Positions 33,655-42,075 of a stretch of 64,000 bases of DNA are shown here, in pieces. The notes beneath the pieces were generated by a model that worked only from the letters and a program-made list of their open reading frames with translations, ran no database searches and was not told where the DNA came from. Each line of letters opens with the position of its first letter. Positions within the stretch are counted from its first letter, which is position 1. Origin of the DNA: Pilosibacter fragilis. Its GTDB lineage: Bacteria; Bacillota; Clostridia; Lachnospirales; Lachnospiraceae. Location: positions 223,231 to 287,230 of the forward strand of contig NZ_JAVYJB010000001.1 of the NCBI RefSeq assembly GCF_032490495.1, written 5' to 3'. Position numbers and translations under genes: made by a program.

Positions 33655-33682
33655 TGTTTCGGAAGAATTATGGAAGAAGATC
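33655..33682 (-). promoter_or_regulatory. CCATAATT element before the zinc-ribbon gene
   Basis: The core is at 33666-33673, followed by CTTCCGAAAC. It heads the run down to 29.4 kb and sits right after the terminator at 33708-33741. Confidence 0.7.
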
Positions 33683-33707
33683 TGTTGGATTGGTTATGTT
33701 GTCGTAC

Positions 33708-33741
33708 AAAAAAAGACCCGCCATGTACGAGCGGGCCTTTC
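33708..33741 (-). terminator. Rho-independent terminator
   Basis: The minus-strand stem AGGCCCGCTCG / TGGCGGGTCT is followed by seven T. Confidence 0.88.
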
Positions 33742-33751
33742 GGATGAATGA

Positions 33752-34306
33752 TTATTCGGGCAATTTGCCGGTGGATACAATTTTTTCGAGTCTTGCAAGC
33801 GCTTCTTCTTTTGATCCACGCATATGATCAATGATCATATAACGATCAAAGTTTTCTGCAAGTTCACAACAAAGGTTCCATGAAAATGTGCCGTCCTTGT
33901 ATGCGCGCCGCTTCAACAGATAGAAATGAAAAAGTCCAGCTCCGATATATGTCGGTTCATACATCGTGCCATGGTCATTTTCTTTGATGGAAACTAAAAC
34001 GTGACTATCTGTCTCGGTCAGGCAATGATACGATTTCATTAAGCCTTTGAATTGCTCTGCCAGACTATCATAATCGCTACCGTAAATAATAGCCGTGCAT
34101 TCATTTGGATCCTCTTCCTTTTCAGGATTATCAATTATTACTCCCTTTTCTTCCAAAAAATCTTCGACGATATCAACCATTTGACCGATGAATTCCGGTG
34201 TATCGTTTGGCTGTACCGGTACAGTCCGGAATTTAATTCCACGCGTCTCCAATTCATCCAGCAGTGCTTTGGTGCTCATGTTTTGAATTGCATTTTTATC
34301 TTTCAT
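33752..34306 (-). CDS. Hypothetical protein, 184 aa
   Basis: AAGGAG precedes the ATG. The N-terminal 30 residues (MKDKNAIQNMSTKALLDELETRGI) are a helical pair like those that dock small regulators. The rest is alpha/beta and acidic (DNPEKEEDPNECTAIIYGSDYD). No catalytic motif or membrane segment is seen. It is the last gene of the unit headed by the 36.7 kb promoter. Confidence 0.8.
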   Translation of the reverse strand: MKDKNAIQNMSTKALLDELETRGIKFRTVPVQPNDTPEFIGQMVDIVEDFLEEKGVIIDNPEKEEDPNECTAIIYGSDYDSLAEQFKGLMKSYHCLTETDSHVLVSIKENDHGTMYEPTYIGAGLFHFYLLKRRAYKDGTFSWNLCCELAENFDRYMIIDHMRGSKEEALARLEKIVSTGKLPE

Positions 34307-34339
34307 AGTTTTCTCCTTCTTTCCTTCTTTCTTTGAAGT

Positions 34340-34429
34340 CTATCGTTTCCAGCATTTGTATCCGGCTGCAAGCAGTTTCAGTCCTGCCAGAACTGCTGCT
34401 GCCGGAATATAATATTCGAATCCAAACAT
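34340..34429 (-). CDS. Tiny membrane protein, 29 aa
   Basis: A near-ideal AGGAGGAG site lies just before the ATG at 34427-34429. The 29-residue product (MFGFEYYIPAAAVLAGLKLL...) is one short hydrophobic helix with a basic tail ending YKCWKR. It sits 10 bases after the metallopeptidase gene. Strong translation signals argue for a real peptide; function is unknown. Confidence 0.7.
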   Translation of the reverse strand: MFGFEYYIPAAAVLAGLKLLAAGYKCWKR

Positions 34430-34439
34430 TGTCTCCTCC

Positions 34440-36113
34440 TTAATTTGTTTCCGACCAGATTTCCTTGATTAGCCGGTCGAACAATTTATTTAGTGTTTCT
34501 CGTTCCTGACCTCTCGGATACGCGTAGATTATTGTCCCATCATCCATAGTATATATAAAAGAATCAGCATTTGAGGTCAGGTAATCATTGTGACAACTAC
34601 ATTTTGTCAGCTTATCTTTGATGTAACAATCGAAGGCTCTTGCGAACATCTCACACTGATCTGACCAATATCCATGGCCGCTTTTTCGATACAGCTTGTC
34701 AAATTTACAAGAACCCAAATAAAAATCCGTCAGAGTCCCATCTTCATGCCGGATCATATTTTTCAGCAGTTCTTTTAAAACAGGCGGATATGCATTGGAA
34801 TTGTACACATCATACGATTCTGTAGCCCACACAGCGGAATCGCCGGCGGATACTGCCATAAAATGATCCATTGCGTGTCCCCATTCGTGGGCAAGACAGC
34901 CGGCGCCATGGATTTTAGTCAAGTTGATCACCTCAAGCAACGGTTCAAAATGCGCAGATGCCGCTGACTGACCGCCGCGACCCCTGGAGCCGAAGGCAAT
35001 ACTTAACTTCCCACCAAATGTTATATCGGAAGGTTTGATACCAAGCGCTGTTGCCAAATCATAAAATGCCTCATAAGCTAGGTTCAGATGCCGCTGCCGT
35101 TCTTCATTTGACAGCCAGTTCCCGAATTCACCGCCGCGAACCTGGAATGTATCCATAAACCGCTCCGGTGAAACATTTTCTTCAGACTGTAGAATCGGTT
35201 TGCCGCTTCTGGTAAACTTGTCCAATTTTGTTAATTGGAAGCTCTTTTTCTGTTTCTTTGCGGGTGCTCTCCGTTTTTCATCAGCTGCTTCATCTATATT
35301 TTGTGGTTTCGATGCAAGTTCCTCGATTTTTTGCATGGCCGACTCTTTACTTGAAAGATTGTATGCCTCGATCTGTCTGGTAGCGGTATTTACCACGAAC
35401 CAGGAATCCTGCTTCCATGTCCAGGAATATTCTTCTACTTCTTTTGGATAAAAGTAAACGCTGGAATGTCCGTATTTTATGGTCAGACGCATGGTACCTT
35501 TGCGATCAAATTTTTCAAAGAATACCTGCTTTTTATCATAACAGCATGCAGATAATTGGTTTTTACGGATGGCGTATTCCTTATCCTGCTTCGGTACCCC
35601 AAAAGTGATATATTCACTTTTGCGTTTATAGCACAGTTCTCCAGCAAAGGTGATTGCCTTTAAAAACTTATTGGTGATGATTCCTTTTGCCCGATCCTGT
35701 ACATGGACATAACGGCCGGTTTCCGGCGTCACAAATTTACCCAAAATATGATTTTTATAGAATTCTTCTGCCTCCTTTGGCGTCTTGACTCCCATGACCG
35801 CATCCCGAATCTGTCCTACAATTTCGACGTAACGATCTTCCTTTTGCTCTCCCGTCATGGAACTGGTATTCGGCGGCAGCGATTTACGTATTTCATTCTG
35901 CCAATAGCAGACTGCCTTATCTGACTTTTCTTTTGAAATCTTTGTGACCCAATCCGGTTTCGGCCAGACATTCTCTTTGGTCACGTACTTTTTTGCCTCT
36001 GAGTCAGTCAGTTCAAAAAGATCGTCTAAAGATAATCCTCTGGATTTCCATACATCTTTTCTTGCTCCGCCGATTTTCTGACCAAAATCTACTAATTTTG
36101 TTTCTTTTGCCAT
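34440..36113 (-). CDS. Metallopeptidase of the large-polyvalent-protein type (LPD1-like), 557 aa
   Basis: The C-terminal half contains FGNWLSNEERQRHLNLAYEA, then GGKLSIAFGSRGRGGQSAAS, AHFEPLLEVINLTK and the zinc-binding HEWGHAMDH around residue 400. This arrangement is typical of the LPD1 domain in polyvalent proteins of plasmids and phages, thought to act when the element enters a new cell. The N-terminal half is a charged region of unknown fold. TGGAGG precedes the ATG. Here the domain is not fused to a helicase or methylase as often seen elsewhere. Confidence 0.85.
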   Translation of the reverse strand: MAKETKLVDFGQKIGGARKDVWKSRGLSLDDLFELTDSEAKKYVTKENVWPKPDWVTKISKEKSDKAVCYWQNEIRKSLPPNTSSMTGEQKEDRYVEIVGQIRDAVMGVKTPKEAEEFYKNHILGKFVTPETGRYVHVQDRAKGIITNKFLKAITFAGELCYKRKSEYITFGVPKQDKEYAIRKNQLSACCYDKKQVFFEKFDRKGTMRLTIKYGHSSVYFYPKEVEEYSWTWKQDSWFVVNTATRQIEAYNLSSKESAMQKIEELASKPQNIDEAADEKRRAPAKKQKKSFQLTKLDKFTRSGKPILQSEENVSPERFMDTFQVRGGEFGNWLSNEERQRHLNLAYEAFYDLATALGIKPSDITFGGKLSIAFGSRGRGGQSAASAHFEPLLEVINLTKIHGAGCLAHEWGHAMDHFMAVSAGDSAVWATESYDVYNSNAYPPVLKELLKNMIRHEDGTLTDFYLGSCKFDKLYRKSGHGYWSDQCEMFARAFDCYIKDKLTKCSCHNDYLTSNADSFIYTMDDGTIIYAYPRGQERETLNKLFDRLIKEIWSETN

Positions 36114-36137
36114 TTTGTTTCCTCCATTCAGAATATT

Positions 36138-36695
36138 CTATCGCGCTAATCCGCAATACAGATTGATCTCGGTTTTATATGCGGCTCTGCTGATACGCTC
36201 CAATTTGCAGGCATACCCACTGTACTTAAATACAAAATAGTCTGCCTGATACCCGGATCTATCTGCTTCTTTCCATGAATAGGATTTCACCGGGGCTAAA
36301 TCCACAATGGATGCACCTTCCGGAATCACGATTCCCCCACCGTCTGCCCATGCTGCCATACGGTGTACAATCAGGAAATTTCGCGCACTCTTTGCAAGGC
36401 TGTCCAAGTCATCTGTCAGCCAGTTTTCCGCATAATCCGTTGGTTTTACGGTACAGATATTGTAGTGTTTTGATTTCGTCAGGTTGATCACTGTTTCTGC
36501 CTTTGTTTGCTCAACAAACGTGTTTTCTAAAAATGGAGATACGACGATATTCGTCTTCAATTCCTGCACACTGCCGAATGTTACAGCCACACTGCATACA
36601 GCGACCATTGAGACAAGCATAAAACTAGCCACTGTTTTCACAAGCCCTTTCCATATTTTTTCGATCAATACTTCTTTTGCTGTTTTTTCTTCCAT
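36138..36695 (-). CDS. Membrane-anchored hypothetical protein, 185 aa
   Basis: Residues about 15-40 (LVKTVASFMLVSMVAVCSVAV) form a single N-terminal membrane helix, with the remaining 140 residues outside. The external part is soluble, with no recognised motif (ADGGGIVIPEGASIVDLAPVK). I choose the ATG at 36693-36695, with GGATG-type spacing from GAAAGGA; two upstream in-frame starts are possible. It is the first gene behind the promoter at 36738 and precedes the metallopeptidase. Confidence 0.78.
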   Translation of the reverse strand: MEEKTAKEVLIEKIWKGLVKTVASFMLVSMVAVCSVAVTFGSVQELKTNIVVSPFLENTFVEQTKAETVINLTKSKHYNICTVKPTDYAENWLTDDLDSLAKSARNFLIVHRMAAWADGGGIVIPEGASIVDLAPVKSYSWKEADRSGYQADYFVFKYSGYACKLERISRAAYKTEINLYCGLAR

Positions 36696-36726
36696 GTTTT
36701 TCATCCTTTCTCTTATGTCTTTCATC

Positions 36727-36754
36727 AGTTTCAAGGAAATTATGGCTTTGGAAG
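36727..36754 (-). promoter_or_regulatory. CCATAATT element before the 185-aa membrane protein
   Basis: The core is at 36738-36745, followed by TCCTTGAAAC. It is divergent from the sigma-A promoter at 36842. Confidence 0.7.
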
Positions 36755-36841
36755 GGATGAAATAGACGGCGCCTTGCGTCCAGTTAATTCCGGCGTCTGC
36801 ATAGCGTTGACTGTGTTAATATTCTTTTTTTTCCGGCCCAG

Positions 36842-36870
36842 TTGACTTCGCGTATTCGGCCTTATACAAT
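36842..36870 (+). promoter_or_regulatory. Sigma-A-type promoter of the helix-turn-helix gene
   Basis: TTGACT, a 17-base spacer and TACAAT precede the start at 36921 by 50 bases. It is one of two places in the window with a classical promoter in place of the CCATAATT element. Confidence 0.75.
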
Positions 36871-36920
36871 GAATAGCATTATGAAAGGATGCGATTGGAA
36901 TATCATCGCGAGATTATATT

Positions 36921-38129
36921 ATGAACAAGATAGAAACCTGGGCGGCGGCCAATCGGACCGCCATTGAACAATATGTGAAGGACAGAAATTATCTGGAGTC
37001 AATCCAATTTTTTGCATGCGGGACCAAGCTATCCAACGTGAAGCTGGCAGCACTTTTTCGATGTGACCGCCGTTCTCTGCGGCGTTATTTATCCGGTGAA
37101 CGGCAAGTGCCAATGGAAATTGTTGGGATCATGTTGCGGAATATGGGGATTCCCTATGTTGAATTGACCCTGAAGGATAAGATGGAAGCGCCGGATTGTA
37201 ATCCGGAAGGTTCTCTGATCTGGTACGGTGGGAATGAATTATTGGCTAATACTTTATATTTTTACAGGACTTTAGAATGGAAAATAAGCCGCTTCGAAAT
37301 GGCCTGTAAACTGAATATTCGTGAAGATGTTTTATGGGAATATGAACATGGGAAACGGAGGATTCCGTCTGCGATTGTGGAACAGATTGTGCAAAAATTC
37401 CACATTACTGTCATGGAACTTTTCCCTACGATCGTTTCTTACGATGGAGGTAAAACGTATTTACAATTAGATACTCGCTATGATTTAACGCTTGGCGGAA
37501 AGCACTATAATATTTTTGAGGACGTCATGTATGTTGACCCTAATGGGGAAGAGGCCAGCTTCTATATGCCTGAATGGCCGGCATGGCGTTATGATGCTTA
37601 TACAAAACCATTGCTGAAATATATGCCCAATGAATTGACGATGGATGAATATTATAATACCGATGATTTGTATTTTGTGAAAGGCGATGACTGGGGCGAA
37701 ATTTATGAACCTGGAGAATTTCGTGGTCAAAAACTACCGCCATCCTACGAACATATTCGAAAATATCTTACGCCTGGTGCAAGGCGCCGCAAGAACGGGG
37801 CGTTTAATTACCAGATTTTGTCATGCATATTATCAGAGCATTATACCGTTTCTATCACACTGTATAGAAAGCCTGCCAGGTTTGATCTATCAGATTATGT
37901 GTTTTCTGATAGCGTTTGGTATCAAATGCTGCAGGATCCCGAATATTTCAAAAAGGGAAAATTATGCAGTCACAATCATACTAATTTGGTGGCTGATTGT
38001 TACCTTTCATGGCCAGACGGGCAATATGTCAATATTTTTCAGCTTAAACAGATCCTGCGGTTTCTTCTCGCCAATGTTGTTATCAGCATCCAGCTCCGTA
38101 AATGTCTCCTGCGGTACCTCCACCCGTAA
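36921..38129 (+). CDS. Protein with two helix-turn-helix segments; 3' end probably replaced, 402 codons
   Basis: Two XRE-like stretches are visible: LSNVKLAALFRCDRRSLRRYL (about 38-58) and FEMACKLNIREDVLWEYEHGK (about 128-148). The remaining residues are alpha/beta with many aromatics (YDAYTKPLLKYMPNELTMDEY). From about residue 365 (WPDGQYVN) the frame runs antisense through a TasA-like gene, giving an unlikely tail (IFQLKQILRFLLANVV). Its true C-terminus was probably lost at a DNA joint near 38025. The ribosome site is weak. It is likely a regulator. Confidence 0.72.
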   Translation: MNKIETWAAANRTAIEQYVKDRNYLESIQFFACGTKLSNVKLAALFRCDRRSLRRYLSGERQVPMEIVGIMLRNMGIPYVELTLKDKMEAPDCNPEGSLIWYGGNELLANTLYFYRTLEWKISRFEMACKLNIREDVLWEYEHGKRRIPSAIVEQIVQKFHITVMELFPTIVSYDGGKTYLQLDTRYDLTLGGKHYNIFEDVMYVDPNGEEASFYMPEWPAWRYDAYTKPLLKYMPNELTMDEYYNTDDLYFVKGDDWGEIYEPGEFRGQKLPPSYEHIRKYLTPGARRRKNGAFNYQILSCILSEHYTVSITLYRKPARFDLSDYVFSDSVWYQMLQDPEYFKKGKLCSHNHTNLVADCYLSWPDGQYVNIFQLKQILRFLLANVVISIQLRKCLLRYLHP

Positions 38130-38393
38130 AAATACCAAGGCATCGTTGTTGCCGGTATTCTCGATCTGGGGATCCTTCACGATCTCCTGGTTCGGGATGA
38201 TGTTCTTAACAGCATCGCTGTCGTTACCCGGATATCCCGGCTCCTCCAGGTCGATCTTCACCTTACCGACCGTAAAGGTGTTGGTGGCCGTCTCGGCATC
38301 CGTCAGATAGGCCACGGTGCCGCCTGCCGCCACGGAGACAACCAGGCCGCAGGCCATCAGCGTCCGAAGCAGCTGCTTCTTCGATTTCTTCAT
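38007..38393 (-). CDS. Truncated TasA/CalY-type SipW-dependent surface protein, 128 codons
   Basis: The N-terminus (MKKSKKQLLRTLMACGLVVS, then GGTVAYLTDAETATNTFTVG) is the SipW-cognate signal region of TasA/camelysin proteins. A beta-rich domain follows (KVKIDLEEPGYPGNDSDAVK, DPQIENTGNNDALVFLRVEVP). The frame ends DIDILPVWP, about 120 residues earlier than the intact paralogue at 58880-59635. The break coincides with the end of homology and with the overlapping plus-strand regulator. AAGGAGG precedes the ATG at 38391-38393. Confidence 0.82.
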   Translation of the reverse strand: MKKSKKQLLRTLMACGLVVSVAAGGTVAYLTDAETATNTFTVGKVKIDLEEPGYPGNDSDAVKNIIPNQEIVKDPQIENTGNNDALVFLRVEVPQETFTELDADNNIGEKKPQDLFKLKNIDILPVWP

Positions 38394-38420
38394 AAAAAGA
38401 AAACCTCCTTCCATAAATTT

Positions 38421-38448
38421 TCTGTCGGGACAATTATGGAAGCTATTA
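38421..38448 (-). promoter_or_regulatory. CCATAATT element before the truncated TasA-like gene
   Basis: The core is at 38432-38439, followed by GTCCCGACAG. The same TGTCCYG variant precedes the intact paralogue (59671-59678). Confidence 0.65.
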
Positions 38449-38470
38449 GATTGCTTTTCGCGCCAGCATA

Positions 38471-38526
38471 CACTGTGACTGTGTATTTCATCGTATTTTT
38501 CACAAAAACACGCACTGTGACTGTGT
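38471..38526. repeat. Two copies of CACTGTGACTGTGT
   Basis: Identical 14-base copies at 38471-38484 and 38513-38526 are 42 bases apart, four helical turns. They lie upstream of the promoter at 38432, suggesting a regulator site. Confidence 0.55.
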
Positions 38527-38552
38527 GGCTCCTGCTTACTGACTGCGGATAT

Positions 38553-38583
38553 TAAAAAACTCCCCGAAAAGATCGGGGAGTTG
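38553..38583 (-). terminator. Rho-independent terminator
   Basis: The minus-strand stem AACTCCCCGA / TCGGGGAGTT is followed by six T. It ends the long run from 46.8 kb. Confidence 0.9.
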
Positions 38584-38594
38584 CATATATGGAA

Positions 38595-38852
38595 TTAGAC
38601 TATTTGTGTAGGTACAACTTCGATGATAATCACACCAGCGGGCGGATTTCCTGGCACTGTGCTTTCTTCCACAGTTGTTGTGATGTAAGCGACTTTTGCA
38701 CGTTTTAGCCATTTTGGCATTTTCTTATCGCCATCGGACGCAAATACCATGGAAGGATTTCCGCAATTCCATGCGCCAAGAGTGGCATCATAAATGCGGA
38801 AGTTGCAGTTTACATCAAAATTTTTATTCTTAATCAATTTTTTCAGCTTCAT
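38595..38852 (-). CDS. Hypothetical protein, 85 aa
   Basis: GAGGAG precedes the ATG, ten bases after the stop of the previous gene. The small basic protein has a beta-rich core (DVNCNFRIYDATLGAWNCGN) and a hydrophobic end (AGVIIIEVVPTQIV). It resembles the short acidic/basic phage proteins that follow larger partners but matches no family I know. It is the final gene of its run. Confidence 0.75.
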   Translation of the reverse strand: MKLKKLIKNKNFDVNCNFRIYDATLGAWNCGNPSMVFASDGDKKMPKWLKRAKVAYITTTVEESTVPGNPPAGVIIIEVVPTQIV

Positions 38853-38862
38853 GATCTGCTCC

Positions 38863-39735
38863 TCACCACTCAGTGATTTCTCTTAGTGCTTCCATACTGT
38901 TTTCCTGAAGGTTGTCCTCAGAAATCTCACGGCTGGCATCATTCAGATAATCGGACATCTTATCTACCAAAGTAGCGCATACTGCGGTCGTATTCCACTG
39001 TCCGGATTCGGTATCCACGGCTGAATACAAAACGACTTTCGGCCCATCCATGGCTGCCATATCGTAATAGAACGTATCCGGCCTTTCCTCCAGGCCTTCC
39101 GCAAACAGCACGTCTTTTCTGGCTTCATCAGACCACATACTCAGCACCGGTACAAATAACAGGTAAGATGTCAGGTTATCCTCATCTTCTTCGTTATCCG
39201 TGATCCAACCGACCAGATAGCCTTCAACATTGTCTAAAGTGAATGTGTCTGCGGAAATGATAACGAAATCATTGTCCATTGATTTTAACAAATCAATGGA
39301 CTGCTGAAACACCTTTCGATGTCCATTCAATAGATCCGTAATACGCGCAGCGTTCATGTTAATACCGCAAAGCTTCAGCCATTTTGTTGCCTCTGCGCAT
39401 TCCCCGGCGCACCGGATGCTATCTGCGGAATCCGCTGGTAAGGCCTGTAACTCGCGCATACGTTCGATATAGTGGGTAAACATCTTTCTCAACGTACTTC
39501 CATTCAGACTTTTTCCCTGAAATGGATTGGCAAGCCTTCTGCCTGTCCCTTCCAGATTTGTCTCTGCCAGGCATTCGATCAGCTCCTGTACATTAGCTCC
39601 AACCGCGGCAGCAGTCAGCCCTTTATAATGCGCACCACTGCTCCCTTCTGTGGAAATATACACGTCCAGGGTGTTGTTTGGGAGAATTTGTGTGTCTACC
39701 GTGATGCTACTGAGTGTAATTTTTTCTTTTGCCAT
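38863..39735 (-). CDS. Hypothetical protein, 290 aa
   Basis: A weak GAAAAGAGGG site precedes the ATG. The N-terminal about 40 residues are beta-rich (ITLSSITVDTQILPNNTLDVYIS). The central third is helical, with three cysteines, and the last part is acidic. There is no membrane segment. The IscB element lies just upstream and separates this gene from the rest of its probable operon, which resumes at 41558. Confidence 0.8.
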   Translation of the reverse strand: MAKEKITLSSITVDTQILPNNTLDVYISTEGSSGAHYKGLTAAAVGANVQELIECLAETNLEGTGRRLANPFQGKSLNGSTLRKMFTHYIERMRELQALPADSADSIRCAGECAEATKWLKLCGINMNAARITDLLNGHRKVFQQSIDLLKSMDNDFVIISADTFTLDNVEGYLVGWITDNEEDEDNLTSYLLFVPVLSMWSDEARKDVLFAEGLEERPDTFYYDMAAMDGPKVVLYSAVDTESGQWNTTAVCATLVDKMSDYLNDASREISEDNLQENSMEALREITEW

Positions 39736-39851
39736 TTTTATTCCCTCTTTTCATTTTTTTTGCGGCTTTACCATCAGCGCAAGAATGCTCGTGACTTGAG
39801 TCATGCAGATGAATTGCGCAAGCGGCAAGGCAGCTTCATACCGCCTACTGT

Positions 39852-41351
39852 TTATGCTACATATACCAGGCCCTTGTTCTTTTGAACGACCTGTACAGCT
39901 TTTGCCGGGAAGTTTTTCTTGTCCTGTCTATAGGCGCGGTAATATGCGCCGCCGGTCAGCTGGCCGGTCATTACAAACCGTTTCCCTCGGTAGATAAATA
40001 CAGCTCCCGGCATCATCCGGCCTTTCGTATTGTAATGTCTGGTACTTTTCTGTACGGTGACCTTTGACAACATCCGGCTGGCTGTTCCCTGTCCGTACTG
40101 TTTTGTCATGTCTGCAACCCAGTCTTCCAGGGAATCCGTCTTCTGGTCCATCCGCTTCTTGCGGTTCTTTGCGATGATCTTCCCGTCATACCGGTAAGTA
40201 CGTTCCGTCTGATGGTTGATCAAAGCTCTACTGTGTCGTCTAAATTGTTTGATTTCGTACGGCTCTGTCTGCATGACTGGCTGTGCGTCCTCCAGGATAC
40301 TGGCCGCAATACAGTAAGCGTCAACATCATGGTCCTTCTCCAGTTCATGCTTCTCGCGGAATTCCTTGGTGCTCCATCCGTTCGTCACATGGGCATGTCC
40401 CGGATACCGGATCCCAAGTGCCTCCGTGAGGGACGGGATGATCTGGTTCAATACGGACGTTCCACCGTATTTCTTGCTCAGTCCGTCTTTCTTTGACTGA
40501 AGCTTCTCAGCGGCAGCCTGGTCTTTATGTATCCGTTCATGACATTTTCCGCAAAGTCCGGCGATATTGCTTATCGTATTACTGCCACGCCTGCTTCTTG
40601 GGACGATATGATGGTAATGTTCAATCTCCCGTTCCCAGCATAACAAGCAGAGTCCGTCCTGCTGTAGGCTGACCGCGGCTTTTACGCCGCCGGTCCCGTA
40701 CAACGGCCCGCGGCAGAAGTCGATGTCCCGCTTTTTCATGTCCGGGTCATCCAGCTGCATGAACGCGAACCGGTTGACCTCCAGGACCACTTCCGTCACC
40801 GGGAGGATCCCGGACAGTTTCCGGAAGGCCTCCAGATGGGTCCGTAACAACTGTGTGGCCGTAGGTGTCAGCCACCCTTCCGGACGCAGCCGGTTGTTAA
40901 ACCTGGCTTCCGTATTGATGATGTCTTTTACTGCCAGCGGCTCCTTGCATCCCGGCAGGATCCTGCCGTTTAAATGTTTGGCCGTCGTATGCAGCTTTTT
41001 CGCCAGACGTTTCCTTGCGAGGCGTTCTCCCCTTCTGGATGCCTGTCGGAATGACCGGCGGTCATTCATCAGGGATACGATCTCTTTATTGCGTGTCTCG
41101 ATATGGGCACGGTACAGTTCCGTTCCATCGGAACGGACAGCGGCCATGCCGATGTTGGTTCTTCCTGGATCCTGTCCGGCAATGACAGGTTGGAGGATCC
41201 TGGTTTTAGTTGGTTTTAATAACTGGATCGTGAACGGCAGAGTATCCACCGCTTTTGCCTGTCCGGATTTCAACATCCGGCGGACCTTTCCGTGACGGCA
41301 GGTCGGCATGAGCGGCTTCCCGTTCATATCCAGTACGTAAACATATCTCAT
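39852..41351 (-). CDS. iscB: IscB RNA-guided nuclease (Cas9 ancestor family), 499 aa
   Basis: The protein starts with the PLMP domain (MRYVYVLDMNGKPLMP), then RuvC-I AGQDPGRTNIGMA with D61 and an arginine-rich bridge helix (about 98-120). RuvC-II LEVNRFAFMQ has E191, and the HNH domain has HYHHIVPRSRRGSNTISN with H248 and zinc-binding CLLC/CGKC pairs. RuvC-III is HDVDAYCIAAS, followed by a target-interaction end domain. D61 and H248 match the catalytic positions of OgeuIscB, and the length is nearly the same. The ATG at 41349-41351 has AAAAAAGGAG upstream; a longer frame through the RNA region is rejected. Confidence 0.94.
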   Translation of the reverse strand: MRYVYVLDMNGKPLMPTCRHGKVRRMLKSGQAKAVDTLPFTIQLLKPTKTRILQPVIAGQDPGRTNIGMAAVRSDGTELYRAHIETRNKEIVSLMNDRRSFRQASRRGERLARKRLAKKLHTTAKHLNGRILPGCKEPLAVKDIINTEARFNNRLRPEGWLTPTATQLLRTHLEAFRKLSGILPVTEVVLEVNRFAFMQLDDPDMKKRDIDFCRGPLYGTGGVKAAVSLQQDGLCLLCWEREIEHYHHIVPRSRRGSNTISNIAGLCGKCHERIHKDQAAAEKLQSKKDGLSKKYGGTSVLNQIIPSLTEALGIRYPGHAHVTNGWSTKEFREKHELEKDHDVDAYCIAASILEDAQPVMQTEPYEIKQFRRHSRALINHQTERTYRYDGKIIAKNRKKRMDQKTDSLEDWVADMTKQYGQGTASRMLSKVTVQKSTRHYNTKGRMMPGAVFIYRGKRFVMTGQLTGGAYYRAYRQDKKNFPAKAVQVVQKNKGLVYVA

Positions 41352-41575
41352 AGTTCTCCTTTTTTGCTGTAAGCCAGGCACCGCCAGTTCCGGCCCGGTA
41401 GATATCCGGTCCTGACGGCTTCTGTTAAGTTTCCATAGCATGGGCATACCTAACCGGAGCGTGGGGCTTGGAGTCACCCGCACGGCGAACGGTATGTCAC
41501 TGCTCTGCTCGATCACTCAAGCCTCTGTCGCAAGCTTACCGGGGCAAGCCTGTGACTTTAGTCATGGGTGATTGA
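41352..41575 (-). ncRNA. Predicted IscB omega-RNA
   Basis: The about 220 bases between the element end and iscB show dense stems (CAAGCCTGTGACTTTAGTCA, GGGCTTGGAGTCACC) and read as an unlikely protein. In IscB elements the omega-RNA is coded here, with its guide at the 5' end taken from DNA beyond the element. The guide would be near ATTGTAATGCAACCGT, from the neighbouring gene's end. Confidence 0.65.
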
Positions 41576-42052
41576 CGGTTGCATTACAATACTGATACGC
41601 TCTTCGTGATCACTTCCAAAAGATATGGAAGCCTCATCACTTCCGACATGAAGCGCATCAATCTCCGTATCCGGCGTGCAATTAGCTGCAGCGCCATACA
41701 TAGTTGCCGCCATTTCAACAGTTTCTACGATATCCAGTTCCACAAGCCTTGCAAGTGTATGCTCTTTCATAGCGATCTGTGCCTGTTCCTTAGTCAGGTT
41801 TGTTGCAATCAGAGCCTGCTGCATATACTCATCATTCCAGGAAATCAGGGCGTAGCAGGCATCATTCGAATACATAACCATACGTTTCATAGCCTCATAA
41901 TATCCTTTTATTCCCATGGCCTGCAAAGCCGCAGGAGCATTAGCAAAAACATTATCATTTCGGTTAATCCATTTTTCGATATTGGATACCGTATAATAAG
42001 GATCGCCAAGCTTAGTAATCAGTTCTTTTTCCTTATCCGTAATCTTTACCAT
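41558..42052 (-). CDS. Hypothetical protein whose end enters the IscB element, 164 aa
   Basis: AAGGAG precedes the ATG. The product is helical in its first 110 residues (ITDKEKELITKLGDPYYTVSN) and ends with an acidic section. The last seven codons (QPSITHD and stop) come from the IscB element end, so the natural C-terminus may have been slightly changed by the insertion. No family is recognised. It would be the last gene before the element in its run. Confidence 0.78.
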   Translation of the reverse strand: MVKITDKEKELITKLGDPYYTVSNIEKWINRNDNVFANAPAALQAMGIKGYYEAMKRMVMYSNDACYALISWNDEYMQQALIATNLTKEQAQIAMKEHTLARLVELDIVETVEMAATMYGAAANCTPDTEIDALHVGSDEASISFGSDHEERISIVMQPSITHD

Positions 42053-42075
42053 ATTTTCTCCTTTTGCACATTGAC

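Larger units (their letters stand above)
39780..41577 (-). mobile_element. IscB-carrying IS200/IS605-like element
   Basis: Two terminal hairpins frame the region: GCTCGTGACTTGAGTCATGC at 39787-39806 and CTGTGACTTTAGTCATGGG near 41550-41568. Between them lies only iscB and a structured upstream region. No transposase is present. The element interrupts an operon between genes without splitting a recognisable domain. Ends are approximate. Confidence 0.75.

Noticed and set aside
39852..41516. IscB start at 41516, giving 554 residues
   Set aside because: The extra 55 residues cover the omega-RNA region; the ATG at 41351 has a ribosome site and the family's normal N-terminus.
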